NCBI GenBank assembly: GCA_945900755.1
Contig: CAMDKS010000004.1
Location: 1 to 64,000, forward strand
Reading direction: 5' to 3'
Source of the DNA: Bdellovibrio sp. ZAP7
GTDB lineage: Bacteria; Bdellovibrionota_B; Oligoflexia; Oligoflexales; RGVZ01
Length of the DNA stretch: 64,000 bases
Shown here: positions 1-9,237 of the stretch, in pieces
How the letters are laid out: every line of letters begins with the position of its first letter
Numbering within the stretch: position 1 is the first letter of the stretch
Translations under genes and position numbers: made by a program
The notes under the pieces: model-generated
The model's input: the letters and a program-made list of their open reading frames with translations, nothing else
Databases searched by the model: none
What the model was told of the DNA's origin: nothing

Positions 1-67
1 GGGTGGCACCTTTTATTACCTTTTATTACAAAATGTCTCACCTAGAAAGATAGATTCCCTAACCCCT

Positions 68-3000
68 CTATTTCCTATTTTGCGTCAGCCAATAATGCAT
101 TCTTGAGAAGCCCCTAGACCTTTGGTCGGCGAGCTCGTGAATGAAGAGGAACACGGGCCTGAGCTTAGGCTCCGCTCGACAGATTTGGAAGTAATAGTCG
201 ACGACATCTTCGGCACAGTTTTTATGCCAATCAAAGCCACACAAATCTACTATGCCAATGCTCGCCTGCTTGGTGTTTTTTGCTGCGATAACCAGATCTA
301 CCTTATACCTAGGATCGCCTAGAATCACGCCCGTTTGCGATTTCGCTCGACCGAGGCTTTCTGATGTTTTGGCGAGAACATGTTCAATGACGGCTTCCAT
401 TAACTGACCTGAGGAACGGCGCCACGGAAAATACTCGAGACCCGGCGGGCGTTTACGCTCAATCCGCTCTTTCTTCTCGTCACCCTCCTGCTGCCTATTC
501 CACGCACGCCACAAGAAATCTGAGATACTCTGCTTCTCGTGATCTAGATCATCGAAATGTTTATGCAGAAAATGAAAGGCCTTACTCTTCGGACGACTCA
601 TCAAAACATTCAGTTCCCCTTTGCGCTTATCAGGATCGTCGCCCTGACGAAAGGCCATGGAGTTGCCTCGATTAATATCCCAGAGGTAAAATATGTACGG
701 GCGCTCTTTCCCTTGCAATGCCGCACCTGCACCGTCTAACACATCGGCGCCGCGCCCAAGTTTAGCCAAGAATTCCGTTTTTCGAGATTTTATATAGCTC
801 TCATTTTTTAACAAGAAATAAACCAACGCCACGTCCGTTTCCATATTAATGCGCTTGCCCGTTTCCTTCTCGATGTCCTTAACCTTCTTGGCCACGAACT
901 CCAAAAATCGGTCCACCATATCCGTTTCAATACCCTTGTAAGCACCACTTTCATGACGCTCGCTATCCGGCTTTTCACGCTCACTCCAGTCAATGGTAAC
1001 AGCTGGAATTTCCCCTGCCCTACGCCACTGCATGACTTTCAACTCGCTGTTGTAAACATAGCGATTTGAATACTCGATGATGTCCGGAGGACAGCGGTAA
1101 TGCTCGTCCAACATCACACTCGCCTCCTTGATACCCTTAATGAGACCGAAGATATTGCTTCCGCCACCCTTTATGCCGCGAGCTTGAGTGGAACGAAGAT
1201 GCTCGTCCAAATTGAATTCCGCAAAAAGATAATCGTCAATGACACTATCTTTAGCCAACACCGTCTGCTTATCGTCGCCAACAACCATAAATTTTCTGGC
1301 CCGCAACATCAGAGGCAACGCATCGTCCACGCGACACTGGGTCGCCTCGTCAACAATCACTAGATCGAATATCTTCTCGGTGCAAGGAAATATAAACGAG
1401 ACCGCTTGCTTACGACACATCCAGATGGGAAACGTCTCAAGAAGTTTGTCTTGGAGATCACGCCACGCACCACTAGCGGAATCTAAGGATTCCTGACCCT
1501 TAATCCCGTGCAACATGCCACTAATGGCTGTCTGCGCACTTGAATGACCTTCCTTCGACGACTGAGCATTGGTGACGATCTCTGCCAATTTTCCAACAAA
1601 CACACGCCGCACCAATTCGCCACGCTTGCGGTCTAAGTCTTGAAGTTGTTCTAAAAGTTCTTGCACACTAGGCATTCGGTCTACGGCATGACCAAACGTG
1701 AAGCTGGACGTTGTAGCGAATCGGCAAACCTCAAGAGACAGTGGTACCACGCCCAAAAACTCTGGACCTAACGCCTCGTGAATAATTTGCAACTGCCGCC
1801 ACACTCCCTTTTCAAAGGACTTCTGGGAATTAAGAATTTTAAGCTGTGACGCTAGCATTTTTTGCAGCGTCTTCAGGTACGCCTTGCCAGGATGTTTGAG
1901 CAAACTAGAAATCATCCGCACCGCACGCTTGATACCTGTTTCACCTACTGGAAAAATCTTTACCCAGACATCAAACAGATGGCGATTAACGCGACTGTCA
2001 GCCGGCGCACCGATCACCTGAGAAAGCTCGGCGAGCGACTTTGGACGCAGCTTTATTAACGCGGCCACAGTCTTCATGGAGGCCTCGACATACCGAATAT
2101 TGTCTTCGGTGACGACGTCCGGAATGGCAAAAATATCATAGGTTTCTTGTTTTTTCATACTACCAAGGAATTCTCGTGCCAGGACAAACTCCCTCACTAA
2201 ACCGCGGGCCAATTTGGAGGATTTGGTCGATTCACTTCGACCTCCCATAAACTTCAAAAACTCGACGAAGGCATCAATGTCAGAGGTTGTTGTTGCGTGG
2301 CCGCGCTTTGGGCTAACTCGTTGCCGAATATCTGTTTTTGCACCAATTCGTGCATCCATCACGCGACCGATAGCCACCTTTGTTTGTTCTATGGCCCGGT
2401 CCACGTGCTCGACCGCCCGAATATCGGGCGCCTTTGAGTATGGCTCCCCGTGAATTTCACTAGAACTAGAAATTCCAAGACACTCTTCAATGGTTCGGCA
2501 CCAAAGGGAGAGATCTGTGTGCCCCCCGGCCAAGCGGTCCATTAACTTAACCGCTCGTCTCCAAACAGCCACAGGGTCCGCACCATAGGTTTTTTCACCG
2601 CCACCCAAATATTCAATAATTTTCTCATTTAAAGCATGCAGCGCCGCTTCCTTATCACTAACAATCAATACACGCTGGCCTGTACAAACGGCATGAATCA
2701 AAAGATTCATAATGGCAAACGTCTTTCCGGTACCGGGAGGCCCCTCAAGTAGGACGACATCATGGGCATTGAGTTTTTCCATGAGGCGACGTGTACTTTG
2801 CGGCCTAAAAAACGGCGTCATCGATACGTCACAAAATGGACGAACACTTTTGGTGACTTCGCGGTGGGACGTGCTTAGAAATCTTCCGGGCAACGTTTTA
2901 GCAAATTTTTCAGGACTACGATCAGCTAGATCTTGCATCATCTCAAGATCTAGCTCTAAGGCGCGCTGCAACGGCCCCACCTCCTTCGAAGAGCGATAGA

Positions 3001-4351
3001 CCGCCACACTTTCAGTGTCGCATTCAGCACCAAGAATCGTCATATTTGAGAATAGGCCACCCTTACCGTTTTCACCCGAATGGCCTAACACAATTTCACG
3101 GGTGCGTTGAAACACATCCTCGACCACGGGCAGTTGTCTCGACAAATAGATTCGGCCCAATTTTCCTTGGTACTCCACACACTGTGCGAGCAGGGTTTTA
3201 AAAAACTGGTCGACCGCTCCCTCGATATTAGATTCCTGAGCAAAGGACTCGACCATCGTCGCAAGGGCTAAGTGATTGAGGTAAAGCCTCGCACCATCGG
3301 CGCCGTCTAAAAATAGTTGACGTCCAGATTCGGATATCTTTACCGGAGTATAGTAGAGTGGAAAACGAAACGTCTTGAGCTTGCCGCTAGACGATTTAAA
3401 GATGGCGTCGATAATTTCAAAGCCGAGAAAATATTCCGTCTCATGCCCCGTCAAAAATCCTTCGCGCATTTGCTGTATTTCAGGAGCAGACAATTCGCAG
3501 CGAAGAGTCTTGCCACGCATCGCCTTTACCTCTGTCGCCATTAACGGGAGGGACCAAACATGCTTGGAACTATGCTCTTTTTTTGAAGCATCATCTGAGT
3601 TTACTTTTGGCTGACGCTCCGCCGCCTTTTGGTCCCCAGCACCGAATAGCACCTGATAATCAACGGCCCACGCCTTATCCACGTCTCGTTCACCAAGGCG
3701 ACTTTTGAACGCCTTTGGATCGACGGCTGCGTCCCCTTTGTGATTCAAGTGTCGACCGTCCCGATTTTTTTTTTCACCGCTAGTTTGCTGGGCCAACTTT
3801 CCTGCCCTCTGGCCCACTTGAGGAATATAGGTTTCTACTTGACTCAAAACATCCGTCCTGAGTGCCAGACCGCTATTTAGACTTTCGCCGCCTTCGGCAA
3901 AAGTAAACTTGAAAAGTCGGTGGTAGGCTAAAATACGCCCGAGCACATCACTACCATGATTAACTCGCGGATCATGCAACAACTGATCTAAGCCCTTCGC
4001 CGCCTCGTGACTGAGCAACAGCATTCCCGCGGAACCTTCGCGGCTATCGAGGGCCGTAACTTTTACGCCACCTTGCATGGATTCAATTCTAAATTTCACT
4101 TTACCTTTAAAATCAACCGTCTCCTCGACAAAATTTTTCGCCTGGCAAACCTTTCTCAACTCTGCTCTAAATAATTCAAAAATAAATCTAGGAATTCTTA
4201 GTGACTCTTTTCGCAATGAGTTCTCAAGGACGTACGTTTGAAAGCCCGTGTCGTCGTGTTGCCGTGTCAAACACAGCTTAAAACCGCGGCCAACGGACAT
4301 TGTCAGGCCACTTTCGATCGATTCAGATTTTAGTAAGCGTTCTGCACCCAT
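68..4351 (-). CDS. Upf1-like SF1 helicase with C-terminal Vsr-like nuclease fold
   Basis: The 1427-residue protein has a helicase core of the UPF1/DNA2-like SF1 type. Seen directly are Walker A GPPGTGKT near residue 534, Walker B VIVDEATQ near 996, VVGDDKQ near 1025, YRCPPDII near 1087 and a LNVLMSRPKS motif near 1240. About 460 residues separate Walker A from Walker B, far more than in a minimal core, so a large insertion is present. The first 500 residues match nothing I recognise. The last 90 residues contain YKVDLVI followed by GIVDLCG, the pattern of the Vsr/MTES-type nuclease domain found at the end of such helicases, but the usual acidic GIECDG motif is altered, so nuclease activity is doubtful. 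It follows the MotB-like gene by 13 bp and is last in the operon. The family occurs in several phage-defence systems; a role in defence is inference. Confidence 0.8.
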   Translation of the reverse strand: MGAERLLKSESIESGLTMSVGRGFKLCLTRQHDDTGFQTYVLENSLRKESLRIPRFIFELFRAELRKVCQAKNFVEETVDFKGKVKFRIESMQGGVKVTALDSREGSAGMLLLSHEAAKGLDQLLHDPRVNHGSDVLGRILAYHRLFKFTFAEGGESLNSGLALRTDVLSQVETYIPQVGQRAGKLAQQTSGEKKNRDGRHLNHKGDAAVDPKAFKSRLGERDVDKAWAVDYQVLFGAGDQKAAERQPKVNSDDASKKEHSSKHVWSLPLMATEVKAMRGKTLRCELSAPEIQQMREGFLTGHETEYFLGFEIIDAIFKSSSGKLKTFRFPLYYTPVKISESGRQLFLDGADGARLYLNHLALATMVESFAQESNIEGAVDQFFKTLLAQCVEYQGKLGRIYLSRQLPVVEDVFQRTREIVLGHSGENGKGGLFSNMTILGAECDTESVAVYRSSKEVGPLQRALELDLEMMQDLADRSPEKFAKTLPGRFLSTSHREVTKSVRPFCDVSMTPFFRPQSTRRLMEKLNAHDVVLLEGPPGTGKTFAIMNLLIHAVCTGQRVLIVSDKEAALHALNEKIIEYLGGGEKTYGADPVAVWRRAVKLMDRLAGGHTDLSLWCRTIEECLGISSSSEIHGEPYSKAPDIRAVEHVDRAIEQTKVAIGRVMDARIGAKTDIRQRVSPKRGHATTTSDIDAFVEFLKFMGGRSESTKSSKLARGLVREFVLAREFLGSMKKQETYDIFAIPDVVTEDNIRYVEASMKTVAALIKLRPKSLAELSQVIGAPADSRVNRHLFDVWVKIFPVGETGIKRAVRMISSLLKHPGKAYLKTLQKMLASQLKILNSQKSFEKGVWRQLQIIHEALGPEFLGVVPLSLEVCRFATTSSFTFGHAVDRMPSVQELLEQLQDLDRKRGELVRRVFVGKLAEIVTNAQSSKEGHSSAQTAISGMLHGIKGQESLDSASGAWRDLQDKLLETFPIWMCRKQAVSFIFPCTEKIFDLVIVDEATQCRVDDALPLMLRARKFMVVGDDKQTVLAKDSVIDDYLFAEFNLDEHLRSTQARGIKGGGSNIFGLIKGIKEASVMLDEHYRCPPDIIEYSNRYVYNSELKVMQWRRAGEIPAVTIDWSEREKPDSERHESGAYKGIETDMVDRFLEFVAKKVKDIEKETGKRINMETDVALVYFLLKNESYIKSRKTEFLAKLGRGADVLDGAGAALQGKERPYIFYLWDINRGNSMAFRQGDDPDKRKGELNVLMSRPKSKAFHFLHKHFDDLDHEKQSISDFLWRAWNRQQEGDEKKERIERKRPPGLEYFPWRRSSGQLMEAVIEHVLAKTSESLGRAKSQTGVILGDPRYKVDLVIAAKNTKQASIGIVDLCGFDWHKNCAEDVVDYYFQICRAEPKLRPVFLFIHELADQRSRGFSRMHYWLTQNRK

Positions 4352-4364
4352 GCTCTTTTTACCC

Positions 4365-5021
4365 CTACCGAATTAACATCGACACTCGACGATTTTCTGA
4401 CCTTGCCGCCTCAAGTTTCGCTCCACTCAGTGGCCCCACATCAACTTTGCCCCTAGTCGAGCCATAGCCAATGATCCGCAACCGAGACTCTCCGTATCCA
4501 AAAGCAACAAGCCAATTAACGACACTACTCGCACGCCGACCACTTAACGTCCAATTGGTTTCTATTTCGTCACCGTCGTGCATTTTTTCTTTGCGGTAAA
4601 GTGGTACGTCATCCGTATGACCCTCCACATCAATAGAATACTTGGTCGCAAGAATTCGTTTGAGCAGCCCCGACATCGGCTCAAGGCTGCCTGCGCGCAA
4701 CGCCGCCGACCCCGTGTCAAAAAGAGCGGCCGTCTCAAAATCTAAGTGCACACCATCCTCGCCTAAGTGGACGGATACGCCTTTTTGGCCCGCAGAAACT
4801 TTTTCTAAATCTTTGGCCAACTCCACGAGAGTACCCTTAGAGCTTCCCGTGACTGACGATTTCATTTTTTCAAACGACCCAACGTCGATGCGACTCATAC
4901 CGACGAGTACCGCAAAAAACACGCACAACAGCGTCATGAGATCACTGAGACTCAGATAAAATGCATTGACTGGAGACTCCTTTCCCCGTGCATGGACGTT
5001 TTGTAGATTCTTGAGTCTCAA
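4365..5021 (-). CDS. MotB/OmpA-type stator subunit
   Basis: A 218-residue MotB-like protein. A single N-terminal membrane helix carries the ion-binding aspartate in LSLSDLMTLLCVFF (about residues 23-36). The C-terminal OmpA/MotB peptidoglycan-binding domain shows VEGHTDDVP, NWTLSGRRAS and ARSENRRVS. It is shorter than typical flagellar MotB because the plug/linker region is small. The start is TTG at 5021, overlapping the TGA of the MotA-like gene, with AAGGGG just upstream; no ATG exists before the membrane helix. Family knowledge: with MotA it forms an inner-membrane 5:2 stator that turns ion flow into rotation. Being between motA-like and helicase genes suggests a Zorya-like (ZorB-like) role rather than a flagellar one, but a dedicated flagellar stator cannot be excluded. 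Confidence 0.85.
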   Translation of the reverse strand: MRLKNLQNVHARGKESPVNAFYLSLSDLMTLLCVFFAVLVGMSRIDVGSFEKMKSSVTGSSKGTLVELAKDLEKVSAGQKGVSVHLGEDGVHLDFETAALFDTGSAALRAGSLEPMSGLLKRILATKYSIDVEGHTDDVPLYRKEKMHDGDEIETNWTLSGRRASSVVNWLVAFGYGESRLRIIGYGSTRGKVDVGPLSGAKLEAARSENRRVSMLIR

Positions 5022-5797
5022 GCGGCGGCCCCTTCCCGAACTGTATCCATACTTTTATCATCACGCTTAATGAGAATTCCAACCTTGGTTAGTAGCTGCT
5101 TATGGCATTCAAGAAAAACACTGTTATGATGCTCCAGTCTGCCTGCTAGAGGTGAGAACACAAGACTAGCCAACCCAGACCCGTAGGCCGTAGTCATCAA
5201 AGCCAGGGACATCGCCGGTCCGATTTGACCGGGCGAAGACATCGACTGCATCACTTGTACGAGACCAATCACTGTTCCAAATAGACCGAACGAGGGTGCT
5301 ACAATCGACGCTTTTTGGAGCATTGATGTGGCCATTTCACGCTCAAAAAATTCATCTTGGACTCTTCCCGTTACAAAGGCGTCAATTTCATCGTAGGTTA
5401 ATCCCTCTTGATACATAAAAATCACATCAGAAATAATTTCACCCGATAGTCCATTCGATTTTCTAATTTCAGTCAGAGTAAATCCTCCGACTATAGCCTT
5501 GTCGAGGTCGCGCATTGATTTTTGGACATGACGATCCGGAGTGCCTCCAAAGGAGCGGAAGATGGTGACCATCGATTTCACAAGCACCATCAGGTCAAAT
5601 TGGAAAATGAGGCTCGCAAGCGTCCCACCGAGTACAATCATGGCTCCTTTGCCATCTAAGAATAGCCGAGACCTGCCCGAACCAATGCTTACAGCAACCA
5701 CCAGCGCAAAGATGCCTATGGCAAGAATCAGACTCAGTGGCGCTGTTTTCTTTTTGCTAGTTTGAACATACTTGCGTTCACTAAGTCCTTCAATCAT
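5018..5797 (-). CDS. MotA-type stator subunit (ion-channel motor protein)
   Basis: A 259-residue MotA/PomA-family protein. Four membrane segments are visible at roughly 20-41, 50-68, 163-185 and 196-217. The third and fourth carry the family signatures IVAPSFGLFGTVIGLVQ, with the conserved proline, and IGPAMSLALMTTAYGSGLAS. The cytoplasmic loop between segments 2 and 3 is of normal MotA size. Unlike described ZorA proteins it has no long cytoplasmic coiled-coil tail. The gene overlaps the upstream 358-residue gene by four bases (ATGA) and the MotB-like gene downstream in the same way, so the products are probably translationally coupled. Function as a proton- or sodium-driven motor with the adjacent MotB is established for the family; the partner it drives here is unknown. 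Confidence 0.88.
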   Translation of the reverse strand: MIEGLSERKYVQTSKKKTAPLSLILAIGIFALVVAVSIGSGRSRLFLDGKGAMIVLGGTLASLIFQFDLMVLVKSMVTIFRSFGGTPDRHVQKSMRDLDKAIVGGFTLTEIRKSNGLSGEIISDVIFMYQEGLTYDEIDAFVTGRVQDEFFEREMATSMLQKASIVAPSFGLFGTVIGLVQVMQSMSSPGQIGPAMSLALMTTAYGSGLASLVFSPLAGRLEHHNSVFLECHKQLLTKVGILIKRDDKSMDTVREGAAA

Positions 5798-6870
5798 GCG
5801 ACCTCCCCAATAAAAATAGATTCCAATTGCCTTTTTGTTTGCTGGTCAAAGATTAAATCAGCCACCACTGACTTTCCGTCAACTCCGATCGAAATGAGAT
5901 CCACAAGGTATCCACTCGCAAATTTCGCAACTACTTTAGTACCAACGGTTAGGATCGCCTCGCTGACGGCCATCGTCACAATTTGCTCGCGACGATCCGC
6001 AAACCTTAGTTTTGCACGGCGCCCATCCACCGCTATAACCTCAGCCAATAGTGTTGAGAACGCATCCGTTTTCGGATCGAAGACCCAGACCGATTTTAAG
6101 ACTCCGCCTTCATAAAAGCTCAAGGCCCGCGCATTGATAATCGGAATTCCTGGCAGTGTTTTTAGCGGAACCGAAAATTGCGCATCACCGGTCTTGAGCA
6201 TCACGACTCCCTCAGAAGGGCGCACACCTCTGACCACGCACGAGCGAACACCTACCGGCAATTGATTGTCCCCATCGGGACTTGGAACCGAGCGCAGGGC
6301 GTCCTCTGCGCGAGCAAGCTTGCGACTCAATTTGGCCAATTCCTCGCGCAGAACTGTATTTTCCTGAGCCAAAATTTCCGCGGTTTTACGCCCGCTTTCA
6401 TCTTTAATCGCGGAACTCATTGCCTTTTTTGACTTCGTTTCGACCTCCTGAAGGCGTGCCAATTCGGTTTCATAGCGACCAATTTCGTCATAAAATTTCT
6501 GGAGCAGTGGGCCGACTGTTTTCTTGCGCGGAAGGTGCATGAAGAGGTTTGGCATGAGTTTTTTTGCAATCGAACGGCCGTCAATCGCCTGTTTTGAGTA
6601 CACCGTGGCAAATACGCCAATGCGCATACTATCCACCATGGCTAATAGATTTTCTAGGTTAAGGGAAAAACCATGAGGCTCCAAGTATCGAGCCGCGACA
6701 TCAAGCATCCCGTCGAAAAGTACACGCTCTAACGATACGGCCAACTCGCCTACGCTGTCGTCGACCCACACCTTAGCGAGACTTGAGTCGATCGTTGCAT
6801 GAGATATATCAACATCTTTCGCATCGATATATAGCCCCGCTAATTTTTGATTTGACCGCTGGTCACTCAT
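5794..6870 (-). CDS. Coiled-coil protein with C-terminal beta-rich domains, first gene of motor-helicase operon
   Basis: I do not recognise this 358-residue protein. It has no signal peptide or membrane segment, so it is probably cytoplasmic. Residues about 1-115 are mixed helical. Residues about 120-195 are charged and heptad-like (for example ENTVLREELAKLSRKLARAE), predicting a coiled coil. The remaining 160 residues alternate short hydrophobic strands and turns and look like two small beta-barrels. A coiled coil followed by tandem OB-like barrels resembles the N-terminal layout of Mpa/ARC proteasomal ATPases, but this is only an architectural analogy. It overlaps the MotA-like gene by four bases. 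By position it could replace the missing ZorA tail as a separate cytoplasmic adaptor between stator and helicase; that is inference. Confidence 0.6.
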   Translation of the reverse strand: MSDQRSNQKLAGLYIDAKDVDISHATIDSSLAKVWVDDSVGELAVSLERVLFDGMLDVAARYLEPHGFSLNLENLLAMVDSMRIGVFATVYSKQAIDGRSIAKKLMPNLFMHLPRKKTVGPLLQKFYDEIGRYETELARLQEVETKSKKAMSSAIKDESGRKTAEILAQENTVLREELAKLSRKLARAEDALRSVPSPDGDNQLPVGVRSCVVRGVRPSEGVVMLKTGDAQFSVPLKTLPGIPIINARALSFYEGGVLKSVWVFDPKTDAFSTLLAEVIAVDGRRAKLRFADRREQIVTMAVSEAILTVGTKVVAKFASGYLVDLISIGVDGKSVVADLIFDQQTKRQLESIFIGEVA

Positions 6871-7036
6871 TCAATTTTTAAACCCCATTTATATTGAACA
6901 CTTACCCTACGCCTATCGGTCAATTGGTCATTCACTGAAGGCATTCGATCGAACTCATGTGGGTGAGCTAGGCGTGCATAAATACAACCAACAAGATGCA
7001 TGGTTGAATTCGAAATAATTTGGGGTTATGCCAAAT

Positions 7037-7993
7037 CTAGGACGTTTGCAAAAGTTTAAGAATGGCCTCAAAATTTGGAGGTGGTGGAGCCTCAATTTTG
7101 ATAGCAGGGACGTTTGGAGCTGGACAAAATTCCAAGGACCGAGCGTGCAGCAGGTGATGGTTTGCAGCGATGGCTGCCACGTCGTCTCGCACTTTGATTT
7201 TAATAGAATGGCCGTAGCGCTTATCCCCCAATATTGGGAGTCCAAGCATTTCTAAATGCACGCGAATTTGGTGACTTCTCCCTGTCTCGGGATAACACTG
7301 TATCCACGACAGGTCCGAGTCGCGGTAGGCGGCACGCTCTTCAAATGTGGTGCGGCTAGATTTACCGCCGCATTGTACGGGGCGCACCATGCCCGTTTTC
7401 TTGTCAATCTCAGATAAATAACACTCTTGTTCAAATTTTTTAGTTTTTGGAAGGCCACGACAAATGGCCCAGTACGTTTTACTCAGGCTTCTTTGTCGAA
7501 ATTGATCGGTGATCCAGGTGGCGGTATTGTTGTTGCTTGAAAACAACAAAATCCCTGATGTTTCCTTGTCTAGACGGTGCAGCAGGTTTAGCTTTTCATT
7601 GGCACGCCCCGATTTTTTGAGCCATTCGCGAACACACACCTCGGCATGCATGATGTCTTGATCGCGAGTCGCTTGACTAGGGAGGCCAGGAGGTTTATTA
7701 ATCGCAATGACATTGTGGGCGTCGTAAAGTATTTCTTGAGCCGTTAACTCGAACGTCTTCTGACGAGATTTCTTAAGCCCCTCAAGACTAAACTCTACTC
7801 GAACTTTATCGCCTAAATGAACAAGCCTAGACGCAATATGCATCCGTTTGTTATTGACGTAACAGCCGCCGACATCTAGGATTTGACGCACTTTGCGGCG
7901 GGACAAATCTGGAAAAATGGACGCCAAAAATAGATCAACTCGCATTTCGGCTTGATCAGATTTCACCACAAATTCTTTTCGAGTCAGGGACAT
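7037..7993 (-). CDS. RluA-family 23S rRNA/tRNA pseudouridine synthase
   Basis: A 318-residue protein with an N-terminal S4 RNA-binding domain (residues about 18-70, MRVDLFLASIFPDLSRRKVR) followed by an RluA-type catalytic domain. Seen are INKPPGLPSQA near 98 and the catalytic motif HRLDKETSG at 139-147, whose Asp142 is the nucleophile of the family, then the C-terminal SHQIRVHLEMLGLPILGD block typical of RluC/RluD. It isomerises uridine to pseudouridine in structured RNA in the cytoplasm. Whether it is RluC, RluD or another specificity cannot be decided. It overlaps the asparaginase gene upstream by ten bases and is likely co-transcribed with it. Confidence 0.9.
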   Translation of the reverse strand: MSLTRKEFVVKSDQAEMRVDLFLASIFPDLSRRKVRQILDVGGCYVNNKRMHIASRLVHLGDKVRVEFSLEGLKKSRQKTFELTAQEILYDAHNVIAINKPPGLPSQATRDQDIMHAEVCVREWLKKSGRANEKLNLLHRLDKETSGILLFSSNNNTATWITDQFRQRSLSKTYWAICRGLPKTKKFEQECYLSEIDKKTGMVRPVQCGGKSSRTTFEERAAYRDSDLSWIQCYPETGRSHQIRVHLEMLGLPILGDKRYGHSIKIKVRDDVAAIAANHHLLHARSLEFCPAPNVPAIKIEAPPPPNFEAILKLLQTS

Positions 7994-8967
7994 GGTTCTG
8001 GCCTATACAAAATCTGCAAAACTTGATCCTTAGGCACCCATTCTTCAAGTCTACTCTTCAGGTGATCTCTTAAATTCGTCAGAGGACCGTTCAACTCTGT
8101 TTGAGTTGACAACAGCACCCACAAGGAAATTCCGATGTGCGCCACATTATAACCCGAAGCAATTTTTACAAAGCAGCCCATCACAGGCTCATTGGCTGCG
8201 GGCAGCGACTGAACCATAAGAAGACCATCTGCACCCTCTTTTGCAAGCAACATTTTATGACCTAATTTGCAAATATCCGAATCTATTCGGTAGCTGCCAC
8301 CAACTAAGTTTGGATTGTCGAGCCACAGTTTCTTGAGATTCTCGGCGACCTCTGACGCGTCGAGGGCAAACCGTTCATACATATTCATTAATGCGCGAAC
8401 AGGCATGGCGGCGACGGGCAGGCCACAGCTATCGGGCACCCAGGTTAGTTTTTCGCTGGCCTCTTTTCCTACGAGAGCTTGCACCCTCTTTTGCAGAGGA
8501 TGATCCATATCCGAATAGGATTCCACCGCCATATTCTCAGCGCGAGCAGCCGCAAGCATTAATAAATGCTTGCCTGCACATGGGTGGTGAAGCCTAGAGA
8601 CTGGTTGACCGGTAGCACGCATCGTCGCCGCAACTCCGTGGTCCAAGGAATACGTGCGTGGGCACACCAAGTCAGACTCCTTGGCGCCAGTGAATTTCAT
8701 GAGTTCGTTAATTTGTTCGAGGTGATCGGCCTGTCCATTGTGCGAGGCTACGCCCATCACCCAAAATTTGTGCTCTGCATCAATGCCGCCCACAGCCATG
8801 ACTTGCCACGGCTTCAGTAGGGAGCGGGTCACAATATTGGTGTTCGCACCAGGGCCGGTTAGAACTACGCCTTGTTTTTTTAATGTCACAATACCGTGAA
8901 CGACGACCTCGGTGACACCTTTACGGGTGAACGAAAAAATCGGTTCTGCTTTAACAAGGTCGCTCAT
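7984..8967 (-). CDS. L-asparaginase, Rhizobium type II family
   Basis: The product resembles the thermolabile Rhizobium-etli-type asparaginases (PF06089 family), which hydrolyse asparagine to aspartate and ammonia and are unrelated to the bacterial type I/II enzymes. Seen are SHNGQADHLEQI, HPCAGKHLLMLA and DSCGLPVAAMPVRALMN, conserved blocks of that family with the Ser/Lys/Cys active-site elements. An ORF extends 28 codons farther (to 9051), but that extension is not family-like. I chose the ATG at 8967, whose product starts MSDLVKAEPIFSF and gives about 327 residues, the normal size. No signal peptide, so cytoplasmic. Overlap with the pseudouridine synthase gene suggests a two-gene operon. 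Confidence 0.85.
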   Translation of the reverse strand: MSDLVKAEPIFSFTRKGVTEVVVHGIVTLKKQGVVLTGPGANTNIVTRSLLKPWQVMAVGGIDAEHKFWVMGVASHNGQADHLEQINELMKFTGAKESDLVCPRTYSLDHGVAATMRATGQPVSRLHHPCAGKHLLMLAAARAENMAVESYSDMDHPLQKRVQALVGKEASEKLTWVPDSCGLPVAAMPVRALMNMYERFALDASEVAENLKKLWLDNPNLVGGSYRIDSDICKLGHKMLLAKEGADGLLMVQSLPAANEPVMGCFVKIASGYNVAHIGISLWVLLSTQTELNGPLTNLRDHLKSRLEEWVPKDQVLQILYRPEPCP

Positions 8968-9237
8968 GTTTTTTGGCCCGTCGTTCCGCAAAAGTAATGA
9001 TCGTAAGCCACACGCAGTGTCTTGCTTAGGACCTAAAAAAAAATGAAACAAATTCTAAAACACGTCAAATATTTCTGAACTAATCAAGGCAATCAGTGCT
9101 ATTATCAGTCAACCACTCGTCATAGGGCATGAACTTACCCTGACCTGAATTTACTGTCAAGAAACGCATTAGACTCTGATAAAACAAGCATTAAACACGC
9201 ACAAAGTGCCCATAAAACGCCCAAGAAAGAACCCTTC

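Noticed and set aside
1-67. Direct repeat TTTTATTAC at the window edge as an attachment site
   Set aside because: Short A/T-rich repeat, no tRNA or integrase; too little sequence to judge.
4365-5797. Ordinary flagellar stator genes
   Set aside because: No other flagellar gene lies in the window and both genes are tightly joined to the coiled-coil and helicase genes. Still possible, so it is named as the main alternative rather than excluded.
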